Positions 14,894 to 22,592 of a stretch of 64,000 nucleotides of DNA are shown in pieces. Under the pieces are notes generated by a model. That model had not been told where the DNA came from, did not search any database, and was given only the letters and a program-made list of their open reading frames with translations. Numbering within the stretch: position 1 is the stretch's first letter; the number at the start of each line of letters is the position of its first letter. This DNA is from a virus, in IMG/VR virus record IMGVR_UViG_3300031823_000001, positions 1 to 64,000 of that record. One strand, 5' to 3'. A program made the position numbers and the translations under genes.

Positions 14894-15025
14894 TTACAGG
14901 CTCTCCAGCCAGCCGTGCACCCGATCGACGTGCTCCTGCGTCAGGCCCGTCGCCCGGTCCACGATTTCCAGCCGCTCCTGCCGGGCAAACTGGCCGGCGC
15001 GGACCGTGCTGTGTATCTCGGTCAC
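14894..15025 (-). CDS. 43-residue hypothetical protein
   Basis: GTG start in a GTGA overlap with the upstream gene. Helical and charged (VRAGQFARQERLEIVDRATG). It ends just before the promoter element. Function unknown. Confidence 0.6.
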   Translation of the reverse strand: MTEIHSTVRAGQFARQERLEIVDRATGLTQEHVDRVHGWLESL

Positions 15026-15807
15026 CGTCTTTCTCCTTCGTCGCAGGGGACGACCTGGTCCCCTTCCATCCGGATCTGCGGCGCCTCGGCGCAGCGGCGC
15101 ATCGGGTAGCAGGAGAACACCATCTGCGGGCCGTCCGGCCCATCCCACTTCGCCAGCCACGACGGGTGCTCGGGAGTAGGCCGCATGCGCCAGTCGCCCC
15201 GCACCCGCTCCATGGTGACGGCCGCGCTCACCGGGACGATGCCTGCGCCGGCCAGCCGGTCCTTCAGCAGGAGGCTGACCGGCGTGTAGGCAGCTCCCCG
15301 GCGGGGCGCCGGGCACGGCGGGACGCGGCCGGTGCTCCAGGGGCCGTCAGGCTCCAGGCGCGTCTCCCAGCGGGTCAGGCCCCGGGGCGTGGCGAGCCTG
15401 GCCCCGGCCGCTCCGCACAGCCCGCAGGTCCGTGTGAGGGCCGTCTGCGGGTCACCGTCGTGCTTCCAGGAGTGGTTCACCTCAGCCATCCGTATGTCAT
15501 GGCAGGATTTTATCAATAAAGGTTGTATTGCGGAAGCCGCTGTATCGCATGCCTGCCCGCAGCCCGTGCACTTCCAGTAGTGCGTCGTCCTGCCCTCCAC
15601 GGTCACCGGGGCCCGGCAGCAGGCCGACAGGTCCTCGGTGACCTCGTAGCGGACCGGCTCGCACTCCCTCATGCACTCAGTGCACCGCGTCCTGGCAGGA
15701 GAAGCCGACCTGTCCGCGAAGACCGCCGCCTCGCAGCAGTCTGAGGCGATGCAGATCTTTATCCCCGCGTACAGCGGCTCGTCCGCTTCCATGCGCCGCA
15801 GGATCAC
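15022..15807 (-). CDS. Two-part Cys-rich protein reading through a promoter element
   Basis: 261 codons from a GTG with GGAGGGGG upstream. The first part (to about residue 93) is a Zn-rich protein (DCCEAA, TRCTECMREC, CCRAP, WKCTGCGQAC). The frame then passes through the promoter element at 15507-15528 (coding AIQPLLIKS) into MAEVNHSW at 15489, which may be a separate 155-residue protein (15022-15489) with its own CGLCG knuckle. Either a fusion or two products; the loss of a stop between them is odd. Confidence 0.62.
   Translation of the reverse strand: MILRRMEADEPLYAGIKICIASDCCEAAVFADRSASPARTRCTECMRECEPVRYEVTEDLSACCRAPVTVEGRTTHYWKCTGCGQACDTAASAIQPLLIKSCHDIRMAEVNHSWKHDGDPQTALTRTCGLCGAAGARLATPRGLTRWETRLEPDGPWSTGRVPPCPAPRRGAAYTPVSLLLKDRLAGAGIVPVSAAVTMERVRGDWRMRPTPEHPSWLAKWDGPDGPQMVFSCYPMRRCAEAPQIRMEGDQVVPCDEGERR
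15507..15528 (-). promoter_or_regulatory. Conserved element inside a reading frame
   Basis: Minus strand: ATACAACCTTTATTGATAAAAT, with TAAAAT (15512-15507). An ATG follows after 6 bases (15500) and opens a 7-codon ORF (MTYGWLR) whose stop overlaps the ATG region of MAEVNHSW. Confidence 0.58.
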
Positions 15808-15818
15808 TGCGCCCCCTC

Positions 15819-16121
15819 CTAGCTCTCGGCTGCCCGGGACGTCCCGACCGCATGGCAGCGAGGGCACCCGACGCGCTTCCCGGACCTGTAGCGCCTGGCG
15901 TGCCCCGCGCACAGGAACGCAAGGCTCCTGTACCCGCAGGCCGTGCAGGTGACCGACATCCTCACCGCAGATGGCAGCCCGCACCGCAGGCCCGGCCATG
16001 ACGCCCTGAGCCGGCCACGGAGCAGCAGCTTCGCGACCCAGCGGGCCCTGCACGGCGGAGCGCCCTCGGCGTCGATCCCGTCCAGCGCCTCGATGACCGC
16101 CTCGACCGCCGTCGCGCTCAC
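15819..16121 (-). CDS. Zn-ribbon protein, 100 residues
   Basis: GTG start in a GTGA overlap. The C-terminal half has VTCTACGYRS, FLCAGHARRY and VGCPRCHAVG, a double-knuckle ribbon. The N-terminal half is helical and basic. May bind nucleic acid. Confidence 0.68.
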   Translation of the reverse strand: MSATAVEAVIEALDGIDAEGAPPCRARWVAKLLLRGRLRASWPGLRCGLPSAVRMSVTCTACGYRSLAFLCAGHARRYRSGKRVGCPRCHAVGTSRAAES

Positions 16122-16312
16122 GGCTGCTCCGGTTCTGCGTAGAAGAACAGGACAGCTACGTCGTAGCAGCTTCCGTTGAGCGGGATGCCTACCGCCTGGC
16201 AGGCCCAGTCGTATATGTAAGAGCGCGCGGTTCCGAGATCGAATCTCTGCACCCACTTACGCTGGACCAGTTGGCCGCCGGTGCTTGCCGTGATTATCAC
16301 GAGCCATTCCAT
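16118..16312 (-). CDS. Hypothetical protein, 64 residues
   Basis: ATG at 16312 inside the end of the methyltransferase gene. Sequence (MEWLVIITASTGGQ, FDLGTARSYIYDWACQ) gives no recognised family. Coupled to the downstream Zn-ribbon gene. Confidence 0.62.
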   Translation of the reverse strand: MEWLVIITASTGGQLVQRKWVQRFDLGTARSYIYDWACQAVGIPLNGSCYDVAVLFFYAEPEQP

Positions 16313-17136
16313 GCCGGTCTTTCCTGTTCCTCGATGAAAACTGTCCACTGCTCTGCCATCGCCCTTGCCAGCCCCGGCAGCGTCCGGTTGCGCTCCCGCT
16401 GCCGGTGGACCCGGCCGTGGCGGTCCTCGTGGCCGCTGGCGAACTCCTTGTCGCGGCCCTGCTTCATGTCCACCCGCCAGCTCCCGCCGCCGGTCGCCAC
16501 GCGCCCGTGAGGGTTGACAGGGCGGTCGGCATACAGCAGCGGCAGGTTCTTCAGCCACAGCCCGGTGGCCTTGATCAGCGGGTCGCCGAACATGTGCGGC
16601 TGCACGTACTGGTCCGGCGGCCGGTAGCGGCGGCTCATGTCGCCGCGCGGGTTCTCCACCGCCACGTAGCGGGCAGGGGCGTTCACCATCTTCATGAAGA
16701 ACCACGCCGCGTAGTCCTGGACGGAGAAGAACTCGTCCTCCGGGATCTCCGGCGGCCTGACGTCCGAGGGCGTGGCGCGCTTCGTCTTCCACCACACCGC
16801 GCCCGCCTGCGACAGGTGCGTGCACGGCGGGAACAGGAACGCCGCGTCCCACAGCGGTACCGGGTCTTCCCGCAGTATCCCGGCCACGTCGCGCTCCCGC
16901 TTGCGCCGGGCGTTGACCGGGTGGTCCCAGTCGAACAAGTCGAGTACGTCGCCCTGGTAGTGCCGGGCCGACCCGGTCATCCCGGACCACCGGCTCAGCG
17001 GATCGGCGATGAAGTCCCGGTCGGGCGACTCCGACGGCAGCACGTCAGCCGACACGGCCTCCCACCCGCGCCTCGCGAACTCGTCCCGCACCTTGGCGGA
17101 GCACTCGCACCCGGCCAGCACCCTGCGCTTAGGCAT
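16297..17136 (-). CDS. Dcm-like DNA cytosine methyltransferase homologue
   Basis: 279 residues. VLAGCECSAKVRDEFARRG is the AdoMet-binding start, HYQGDVLDL an acidic strand end, AAFLFPPCTHLS carries the PPC motif whose Cys is the C5-methyltransferase nucleophile, and VAVENP the ENV/ENP motif. Short for a full C5 enzyme and with little target-recognition domain, as in phage Dcm-like proteins. Probably modifies phage DNA against restriction; activity is not proven. Overlaps its upstream gene by 8 bases. Confidence 0.82.
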   Translation of the reverse strand: MPKRRVLAGCECSAKVRDEFARRGWEAVSADVLPSESPDRDFIADPLSRWSGMTGSARHYQGDVLDLFDWDHPVNARRKRERDVAGILREDPVPLWDAAFLFPPCTHLSQAGAVWWKTKRATPSDVRPPEIPEDEFFSVQDYAAWFFMKMVNAPARYVAVENPRGDMSRRYRPPDQYVQPHMFGDPLIKATGLWLKNLPLLYADRPVNPHGRVATGGGSWRVDMKQGRDKEFASGHEDRHGRVHRQRERNRTLPGLARAMAEQWTVFIEEQERPAWNGS

Positions 17137-17503
17137 CGCGGTCCTCTTGCTCCAGCCCGAATACGTGCCCGATGCCCAGGCGCACGGCAAGCTCGTAGTT
17201 ACGGGCCTGCCCGCCTGGCTCGACGGTACTTTCCAGTGAGATCCCGTCCCGTACGCAGACAGCCTCAAGGACTGCCCGAAGCAGGTCTTCTTCAACGCGC
17301 ATCCGGATGTGCTCGCTGAGGCTTCCGCCCCGCATCAGCGTCAGGTTCTCCGGGAGCGTGGCCACCGGCTGATGGCCGCGCATGTAACGGACGTACACGT
17401 ACTTGCGGCCGACAGAGTCGATGACCCCCTCTTCCTCGTCGCCGGGGACCGCCGAGTAGACGACGTGCTCGCAGATGCTGTCACGGGCCTCGTCGAGCGT
17501 CAC
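17129..17503 (-). CDS. Hypothetical protein, 124 residues
   Basis: GTG start in a GTGA overlap. Beta-rich middle (VIDSVGRKYVYVRYMRGHQP) followed by a helix. No family recognised. Directly upstream of the methyltransferase. Confidence 0.66.
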   Translation of the reverse strand: MTLDEARDSICEHVVYSAVPGDEEEGVIDSVGRKYVYVRYMRGHQPVATLPENLTLMRGGSLSEHIRMRVEEDLLRAVLEAVCVRDGISLESTVEPGGQARNYELAVRLGIGHVFGLEQEDRDA

Positions 17504-17799
17504 TGGTCCTCCGCCCGGGTGAAGTCCTGCTCGTAGTAGATGAAACGGCGCTTCCACGACTCGATGACGAGCCGGGTGCGTCTCTCCAGGGTGTCGCCGC
17601 CCTGCGCCAGGTGCCGGTGCTCGGAGGTGACCTCCCGGCTGATCTTCAGCCTCCACCACCAGCCGCTCTCCGGGTCGGTGAACCGGCCGAAATCCGCCTC
17701 GGCGAGGACGCCGCCCTCAGGGAGCGTCTCTGCGGCGGCGGTCACCGCCTGGGCCAGGGCATCCTCTGCGGTGGGGCACGGGGGCTTCCCGGTCGTCAT
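17500..17799 (-). CDS. Hypothetical protein, 99 residues
   Basis: ATG overlaps the upstream stop. Contains GWWWRLKISREV and a charged C terminus. No known domain. In the overlapped operon. Confidence 0.66.
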   Translation of the reverse strand: MTTGKPPCPTAEDALAQAVTAAAETLPEGGVLAEADFGRFTDPESGWWWRLKISREVTSEHRHLAQGGDTLERRTRLVIESWKRRFIYYEQDFTRAEDQ

Positions 17800-18116
17800 T
17801 CGTCCTCCTCGCCCGGCGGTTCTACCTCGTCGAATCCGCCGAGCCGCTCGTAGATCCGGATCAGGTTGGTCGCGTGGCCGTAGTGATCGTAGAAGCCACG
17901 GCACAGCGCCGGGCCGAAGTCCGGGTGCGGCCCGTAGGTGAGGGTCTCGTGGCAGGTAATGCCCTGGCCCCGCACCCCCGTCTCGATCATGGACTTCAGC
18001 CGGCCTGGGCGCAGGTCCATCGGGTTGCCCGGCCGCAGGACGCACGTCGCGCACTGCTCGCTGAGCAGGCGCGGCACCCCTCCCCCGCGAGGCAGGTACG
18101 ACTGCTCCTCGCTCAC
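17796..18116 (-). CDS. Four-Cys phage protein of conserved family
   Basis: 106 residues from a GTG overlapping the upstream stop. CATCVLRPGNPMDLRPGRLK, ITCHET and ALCRGFYDHYG place four conserved cysteines in the way I know from a family common in actinobacteria and their phages. Metal or Fe-S binding is likely. The function of the family is unknown. Confidence 0.76.
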   Translation of the reverse strand: MSEEQSYLPRGGGVPRLLSEQCATCVLRPGNPMDLRPGRLKSMIETGVRGQGITCHETLTYGPHPDFGPALCRGFYDHYGHATNLIRIYERLGGFDEVEPPGEEDE

Positions 18117-18559
18117 CGCTCGCCTGCCGTGATCGACGGCTGCTGCCGGTCGTACTCGTCGAAGACGGTGTGGTCCGGCGCGAGGAGCATGTAGGGGAAC
18201 AGCGCCCTCTCCGGCTGCACCTGGCCGGCCTCGACCAGGGCGAGGTTCGACTCCAGCCACATCTTCAGGACGCGCCAGGCGACCTTCTGCGCGTGGGCGT
18301 GCTCGGTGTACTTCCGCTCGATCTTCCGCTCCCTGTAGGCAGCTCGCAGGGCACCCTGGGTGCCGTCGAAGTTGACGGCGATCTCGTAGCCGCGCTCGCC
18401 CCACCGGGTGTCGAGGACGAAGCTGATGCCCATCGGCACCCTGTCCTTCCCGTAGGCGAGCCCGGCCCGCTTCGCGCCGTACTTGCCGAGGGTCACCAGG
18501 CACTCGTGCGCGGTCTTGTCCGCCGCGACCTCGGTGGTGTAGTTCAAGGGGCCAGGCAT
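18113..18559 (-). CDS. Conserved phage/plasmid hypothetical protein
   Basis: 148 residues. MGISFVLDTRWGERGYEIAV and KVAWRVLKMWLESNLALVEA fit a widespread small family in phages and plasmids that I recognise but cannot name. The AWR...K.W...LAL.EA helix is its hallmark. It is always near small accessory genes, and the role is unknown. Confidence 0.74.
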   Translation of the reverse strand: MPGPLNYTTEVAADKTAHECLVTLGKYGAKRAGLAYGKDRVPMGISFVLDTRWGERGYEIAVNFDGTQGALRAAYRERKIERKYTEHAHAQKVAWRVLKMWLESNLALVEAGQVQPERALFPYMLLAPDHTVFDEYDRQQPSITAGER

Positions 18560-18632
18560 GCTCCCCTCCTTTCGTCGTCTGAGATGCTGGCGCCGCCGGC
18601 TGCATCCAGTCGGCGGCGCGCGTCCGCTACCT

Positions 18633-18929
18633 TCACCTGCTTGTCCCCTCGTAGAACCGCTGTGCCTGCTCCCAGGCCCACTCCCGGCGCGAATCGGCCT
18701 CGTCGCCGCTGTAGTTCACGGCCCAGTTCTCGACGGGCTCCATCGCGGTCGCGATCCGCAGCTCCTGGTGCACCGTGTGGATGACGAGAGCGTGGCTCAT
18801 GCGGGTGCCGGCCTCCACGTCGCTGATGCAGAGCAGGTCGGCGATGTCGTCACGGGTCAGGTGGTGGTCCACCCGGAACAGTGTCATGGCCTCCCCGGTG
18901 GAGCGCTGCCGCCACTTCCAGCGGTTCAC
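18633..18929 (-). CDS. Hypothetical protein, 98 residues
   Basis: GTG start in a GTGA overlap. Helical, with TRDDIADLLCISDVEAGTRM possibly a helix-turn-helix, and a charged end. No firm family. A 70-base gap separates it from the next gene. Confidence 0.64.
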   Translation of the reverse strand: MNRWKWRQRSTGEAMTLFRVDHHLTRDDIADLLCISDVEAGTRMSHALVIHTVHQELRIATAMEPVENWAVNYSGDEADSRREWAWEQAQRFYEGTSR

Positions 18930-19402
18930 AGGCCGGTCGCCTCCAGCAGGTGCTCCCAGTCCGTGAGGTACAGGGAGCCGTTCGGCCTGAGATCCACCTC
19001 CACTGCGCTGAGCCGCCGGCGGACCACGTCCCAGCGGGCTTCCACTGCCTGCGCCTCGGCACGGCGCCTGTCGGCCTCCTCCTTAGCGGCGGCGAACGCC
19101 TCCGGGGTGTAGTAGTGCACGCCGCCGGGGCTGGCGCCGGACGGCAGCCCCTCCTTCGCGCCGACCCGCACCAGCACGCCCCACTCGGCGAGGGCGTCCA
19201 GGGCCCGCTTCACCCGGCCGAAGTAGCGTTCCTGGACGCGGTTCCCCGCCCACCCCTGCGGTACGTCCTGTCTGCTGGAGCCGAGCCGCTCCGCTACGGC
19301 CCACACGAGGTGGTGTGCTTCGGCGTGCCCGTACTCCGGCATCAGCGCGGCGGCGGCTTCGCGGATCTCGGCGGGCGTCAGGCTGTCTAGCTGCCTCGTC
19401 AC
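18926..19402 (-). CDS. Helical protein, possible replication or DNA-binding accessory
   Basis: 158 residues. LTPAEIREAAAALMPEYGHA and VKRALDALAEWGVLVRVGAK suggest a winged-helix-like fold near the middle, followed by a coiled helix (AAKEEADRRRAEAQ). A DNA-binding role is a guess from that shape. Confidence 0.62.
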   Translation of the reverse strand: MTRQLDSLTPAEIREAAAALMPEYGHAEAHHLVWAVAERLGSSRQDVPQGWAGNRVQERYFGRVKRALDALAEWGVLVRVGAKEGLPSGASPGGVHYYTPEAFAAAKEEADRRRAEAQAVEARWDVVRRRLSAVEVDLRPNGSLYLTDWEHLLEATGL

Positions 19403-19566
19403 CACGACCGGAACCACCCGTCTTCGTCCGGCGTGTAAGACACCCACACCTCTCCGCCGCGCGGCGGCTCGTCTTCCTCCGCCGGAGTGATCTCTGCGTG
19501 GACACCGCCGTCCTGGGGCGGGTCGTCGTTCCCTCCGAAGAGGCTGCTCAGGATTCCCATGCCCAT
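19399..19566 (-). CDS. 55-residue acidic protein
   Basis: ATG at 19566 (a second ATG at 19560) with GGAGAT upstream. Starts MGMGILSSLFGG and is then Asp/Glu/Pro-rich. It overlaps the next gene start (GTGA). Function unknown. Confidence 0.6.
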   Translation of the reverse strand: MGMGILSSLFGGNDDPPQDGGVHAEITPAEEDEPPRGGEVWVSYTPDEDGWFRSW

Positions 19567-19568
19567 GA

Positions 19569-19841
19569 TCAGTAATCTCCTTGTTCGTGGTAGCCGTGGC
19601 CCGGCTCGTCGTCCCGCTGCTCGTCGAGGGGCAGGACCAGAATGCCGTTGCGAGGCTCTTGCGCCTGCGCGGGCTTGATGATGCCCGTCCCGGAGCGCAG
19701 GAGGCCCGTGCAGCTCGCCAGGCCGTTGATCAGGTCCCCGGCGGTCAGCACGCCGAAGCGGCGCCTCAGGACCTCCGCTGCGTTCTCCAGGACCCGGGCG
19801 TCCGCCTCGATGGCTGTCCCCGCTGGGTCGTTAGTATCCAT
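19569..19841 (-). CDS. Leaderless hypothetical protein, 90 residues
   Basis: Starts at an ATG placed exactly 6 bases after TAAGAT of the promoter element, with no ribosome site, so it is probably translated from a leaderless transcript. Helical (DARVLENAAEVLRRRFGV) with an acidic His-containing tail. No family known. It begins the minus-strand operon that runs left from here. Confidence 0.74.
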   Translation of the reverse strand: MDTNDPAGTAIEADARVLENAAEVLRRRFGVLTAGDLINGLASCTGLLRSGTGIIKPAQAQEPRNGILVLPLDEQRDDEPGHGYHEQGDY

Positions 19842-19847
19842 AGCCGG

Positions 19848-19869
19848 ATCTTATCAAGAAAAGCTGTAA
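19848..19869 (-). promoter_or_regulatory. Conserved promoter-like element with leaderless start
   Basis: Minus strand: TTACAGCTTTTCTTGATAAGAT, then CCGGCT and ATG. The plus-direction end is TAACTC and lacks the final T. Confidence 0.68.
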
Positions 19870-19887
19870 CTCACTACCATCTTCCCT

Positions 19888-19893
19888 TACCAT
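19888..19893 (+). promoter_or_regulatory. -10 box TACCAT for leaderless gene
   Basis: TACCAT is followed by TGGGGC and ATG at 19900, the same 6-base spacing as other leaderless starts here. No conserved core element is present upstream in this direction. Confidence 0.4.
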
Positions 19894-19899
19894 TGGGGC

Positions 19900-20046
19900 A
19901 TGCTCCTGATATTCGCCGCCGTGTGGCTCATGACCGAGCTGGGGGACCTCCTGAAGAGGGCTGCCTCGCAGGCTCGGAAGGGGCAGGAGGCCCCACATGA
20001 CCACGATGACCCGGCGCACCGGCACCGTCCGCAAGGTAGCTCATGA
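19900..20046 (+). CDS. 48-residue membrane-anchored small protein
   Basis: ATG 6 bases after TACCAT. N-terminal hydrophobic segment (MLLIFAAVWLM) then a charged His/Asp-rich tail. It overlaps the start of the gene at 19997 in another frame. Coding support is moderate. Confidence 0.45.
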   Translation: MLLIFAAVWLMTELGDLLKRAASQARKGQEAPHDHDDPAHRHRPQGSS

Positions 20047-20977
20047 CCCCGGCGACCCGCTCGTCACGAGCCACTGCCCGTTCTGCGGCTCCGGCCAGGT
20101 CGTCGGCCGCTCCGACGGCACGATCGGCTGCGACTTCTGCGGCCAGAACTACATCGTGCGGGTGCAGCCCGCGTTCCCGGGGATGCCGCAGATGCCCATG
20201 GGGCCGGGCGCTCCCTCGGACACCGGGCCTGACGGCGGCCTGGTGGACCCGGGCATGATCGGCCCCGACGGCGCCCCCGTGGACGACGGGGACGGCCCGC
20301 CTCCCGGGGAAGATGCCGAACCGGGAGGCGGGCCGTTTGGCGACTCCCCGGACGACGACGGTGCTGGGCCGCCTTCCGGGGGCGATAACGGCGACGGTAC
20401 ATACTCCGGGCCGCCTCCGAAGAAGAAGTCGGAAAAGGGGAAGGGCAAGAAGGAATCCGTTCGGTCCCGTCGGTACCTGGGGCTCGAAGGGCAGGTCCTC
20501 ACCGAGGACCAGTTCCTCCGGCACGTCGCCGTCCGGGTGTCCGGCGCCAGCCCGAAGGTGATGGCCGTGCTGCGCGCCGACAGCCGCCGCCAGGTCACCG
20601 CCGACGACGGCGCGCTGCTGCCCTACCGCATCCTCGGCAGCGGCCACCGGGTGACCGTCGGCCGGGGCGGATCGGGCTGGTACGGGATGATCAGCCCGCC
20701 GGAGCCGCACTCGCAGCACGTGCACCTCATGGACCTCGGGCACGCGGAAACCCGCGAGGACGCCCACCGGACGGCCGACGCGCACCTGGGGCGCGGCCCG
20801 GCCCGCGACTTCGTGCGCGCCACCACCACCGACCTCGGCGAGGCCGCCTCCCGCTACAGGTCCCCGGAGTGGCACCGGGGGCCCGGCGCCGGGACCGCCC
20901 CGTCGCAGTGGCGCCCGGCGCAGGCATCGCGGGGGCGCCGCCCTTTCACCGCCAGGGCCACCAGGACCGGGAGCTGA
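19997..20977 (+). CDS. Zn-ribbon protein with Pro/Gly/Asp linker
   Basis: 326 residues, AGGAGG before the ATG. Zn ribbon at about 26-49 (HCPFCGSG, GCDFCGQN), a long Pro/Gly/Asp linker (50-140), a Lys-rich patch (PPPKKKSEKGKGKK), then a folded domain (RRYLGLEGQVLTEDQFLRHV) and a disordered end. First of a plus-strand set with the tandem paralogues. It may be virion-linked, but that is inference. Confidence 0.72.
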   Translation: MTTMTRRTGTVRKVAHDPGDPLVTSHCPFCGSGQVVGRSDGTIGCDFCGQNYIVRVQPAFPGMPQMPMGPGAPSDTGPDGGLVDPGMIGPDGAPVDDGDGPPPGEDAEPGGGPFGDSPDDDGAGPPSGGDNGDGTYSGPPPKKKSEKGKGKKESVRSRRYLGLEGQVLTEDQFLRHVAVRVSGASPKVMAVLRADSRRQVTADDGALLPYRILGSGHRVTVGRGGSGWYGMISPPEPHSQHVHLMDLGHAETREDAHRTADAHLGRGPARDFVRATTTDLGEAASRYRSPEWHRGPGAGTAPSQWRPAQASRGRRPFTARATRTGS

Positions 20978-20982
20978 GAGAC

Positions 20983-21153
20983 GTGGCGTCGGTCCGGGAG
21001 CACATGCGCGGCGCCCACGGCCTGGACGCCGCCGGGATGCTGCCGCTGCGGGTGCTGCTGAGCATGCACGAACAGGACCACGGCAGCGAGCCGGAGTGGG
21101 GCGGTTCGGCCGACGCCTCCCGCGCCCCGGGTTTTATCGCGGGGAGGAAGTAG
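20983..21153 (+). CDS. 56-residue His-rich protein
   Basis: GTG start with GGGAGCTGAGAG upstream. VREHMRGAHGLDAAGMLPLR and MHEQDHG carry His/Asp positions like a degenerate C2H2-type module. It ends one base from the next start. Confidence 0.62.
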   Translation: MASVREHMRGAHGLDAAGMLPLRVLLSMHEQDHGSEPEWGGSADASRAPGFIAGRK

Positions 21154-21572
21154 TGGGAATCTTCGAGGCGATCCGCCGGGCTGCCTCCGGCGACTGGCGC
21201 GACCACTGGGACCGTGCCATGGACTCTCTGGGAAACGCCGGGTTCCCCAACTCGCAGATGCGCCTCGACACCGGGCACAAGCTGTGGGTCTACCACATGG
21301 GACCAGGAGGCCGGGACGAGAACAACGGGCTGTTCGGCATGGACCCGCGACCGGGCTTTCACGCCCAGGTATGGCACCCTGCCGGCGACCAGGGCCACGT
21401 TATCGAGGCGCACCTCGGCGACATCCCGGAGCATGTCGGCCCGCTGCTGCGGAACATGTTCGGCCGCCGCGACGTGCTCGGCCACCTGCGCGACCAGATG
21501 GACCGTGCGCAAGGGCACGGTCCCGACCAGACCGGCAACCGGCTGATGATCGACATGACCAGGAGGCGCTGA
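21153..21572 (+). CDS. Tandem paralogue 1, 139 residues
   Basis: GTG start with GGGGAGG upstream. Shared core with 21572 and 22161: LDTGHKLWVYHMGPGG, HVIEAHLGDI, VLGHLRDQMDRA. No known family. The repeated pattern (TGH, GD, FRxRExMGHLRDQ) shows triplication. Confidence 0.74.
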   Translation: MGIFEAIRRAASGDWRDHWDRAMDSLGNAGFPNSQMRLDTGHKLWVYHMGPGGRDENNGLFGMDPRPGFHAQVWHPAGDQGHVIEAHLGDIPEHVGPLLRNMFGRRDVLGHLRDQMDRAQGHGPDQTGNRLMIDMTRRR

Positions 21573-21976
21573 TGAGCGACTGGAGCCTCGGCAACCACAT
21601 CAGTGCGATCGACCGGGCCTCGCAGGACCTGGCCGGGCACGGGTTCCCCGTCCAGGGCGGATCGGGCTTCTGGGAGACCGAAACCGGCCACCACTTCATG
21701 GTGAACCGTGATCACGAGGGCAACTGGGAGCTGAGCGGCGGCCACGCCGGGGACCCGGACCTGTCCCTGGTGCACGTGCACCTCGGCCCCGGGGACGACG
21801 ACGTCGGCGGCAAGGTCAGCCGGGTGTTCCGGGACCGCGAGTTCATGGGGCACCTGGGCGACCAGTACAACCGGGCACGGCTCAACAACAACCCGACCGG
21901 CTACGACTTCGACGCCCAGCGGGCGGTCACCCACCGCTCGCCGGACACCGACGTCTTCATGGACAGGAGCCGGTGA
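21572..21976 (+). CDS. Tandem paralogue 2, 134 residues
   Basis: Core: TETGHHFMVNRDHEGNWELS, HAGDPDLSLVHVHLGPGDDD, FRDREFMGHLGDQYNRARLN, NNPTG. Closest to paralogue 3. The ATG overlaps the previous stop (TGATG). Confidence 0.76.
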   Translation: MSDWSLGNHISAIDRASQDLAGHGFPVQGGSGFWETETGHHFMVNRDHEGNWELSGGHAGDPDLSLVHVHLGPGDDDVGGKVSRVFRDREFMGHLGDQYNRARLNNNPTGYDFDAQRAVTHRSPDTDVFMDRSR

Positions 21977-22161
21977 TGAGCGAGCCGCTGCGCGAGACCG
22001 GGCTGCCGGGCAGCAGGCGGATGGTCGCCCCCGACGGGACGGTGGAGTTCACCGAGCACGGCGGGTGCGGGTGGATCATCCTGCGTCCCTCGCGCACCTG
22101 GGATGAGTGGCGGCAGTTCGCCCGCGTCATCCTGGCTACCGTTGACCCGGGGGAAAGCTGA
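21976..22161 (+). CDS. 61-residue protein between paralogues
   Basis: ATG overlapping the upstream stop. Beta-rich (RRMVAPDGTVEFTEHGGCGW) with TWDEWRQFARVIL helix. Unrelated to the flanking paralogues. Function unknown. Confidence 0.66.
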   Translation: MSEPLRETGLPGSRRMVAPDGTVEFTEHGGCGWIILRPSRTWDEWRQFARVILATVDPGES

Positions 22162-22592
22162 TGGGGCTTAGCCGCGAAGAGATTTACCACCGGAACAACC
22201 TGGCGCGCACGCACCTGTACGAGTCGGGCATGTCGCCTGATGCGCCTGGCCAGGCAGACGGCTCTCCTCCTCACTGGCAGCTTGAGACGGGTCACAGGAT
22301 CGCCGTCGGATTGCATCCCGATACCGGCGAGTGGGGCCTCAATATCCAGCACTACGGCGACCCGACTGGGACCAGGCTCATCTCGATGCTCGGCACGCAC
22401 GACGAGTCTGAGGTGCCCGGGCAGCTTGCCCGGGAGTTCCGGCACCGCGAGACCATGGGGCACATGCGTGACCAGTGGCAGCGGGCCGCGCTCAACAACG
22501 ACCCGACGGGCAGGCACCCGGAGGTGCGGCGCTACGCGCCGGGGACCGCACCGGATTACGTCGTGCTGGACCACTACGGACTACATAGCTGA
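22161..22592 (+). CDS. Tandem paralogue 3, 143 residues
   Basis: Core: LETGHRIAVGLHPDTGEWGL, HYGDPTGTRLISMLGTHD, FRHRETMGHMRDQWQRAALN, NDPTG. Its 3' end overlaps the convergent HNH gene by 19 bases, which suggests the HNH gene was inserted here. Confidence 0.76.
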   Translation: MGLSREEIYHRNNLARTHLYESGMSPDAPGQADGSPPHWQLETGHRIAVGLHPDTGEWGLNIQHYGDPTGTRLISMLGTHDESEVPGQLAREFRHRETMGHMRDQWQRAALNNDPTGRHPEVRRYAPGTAPDYVVLDHYGLHS

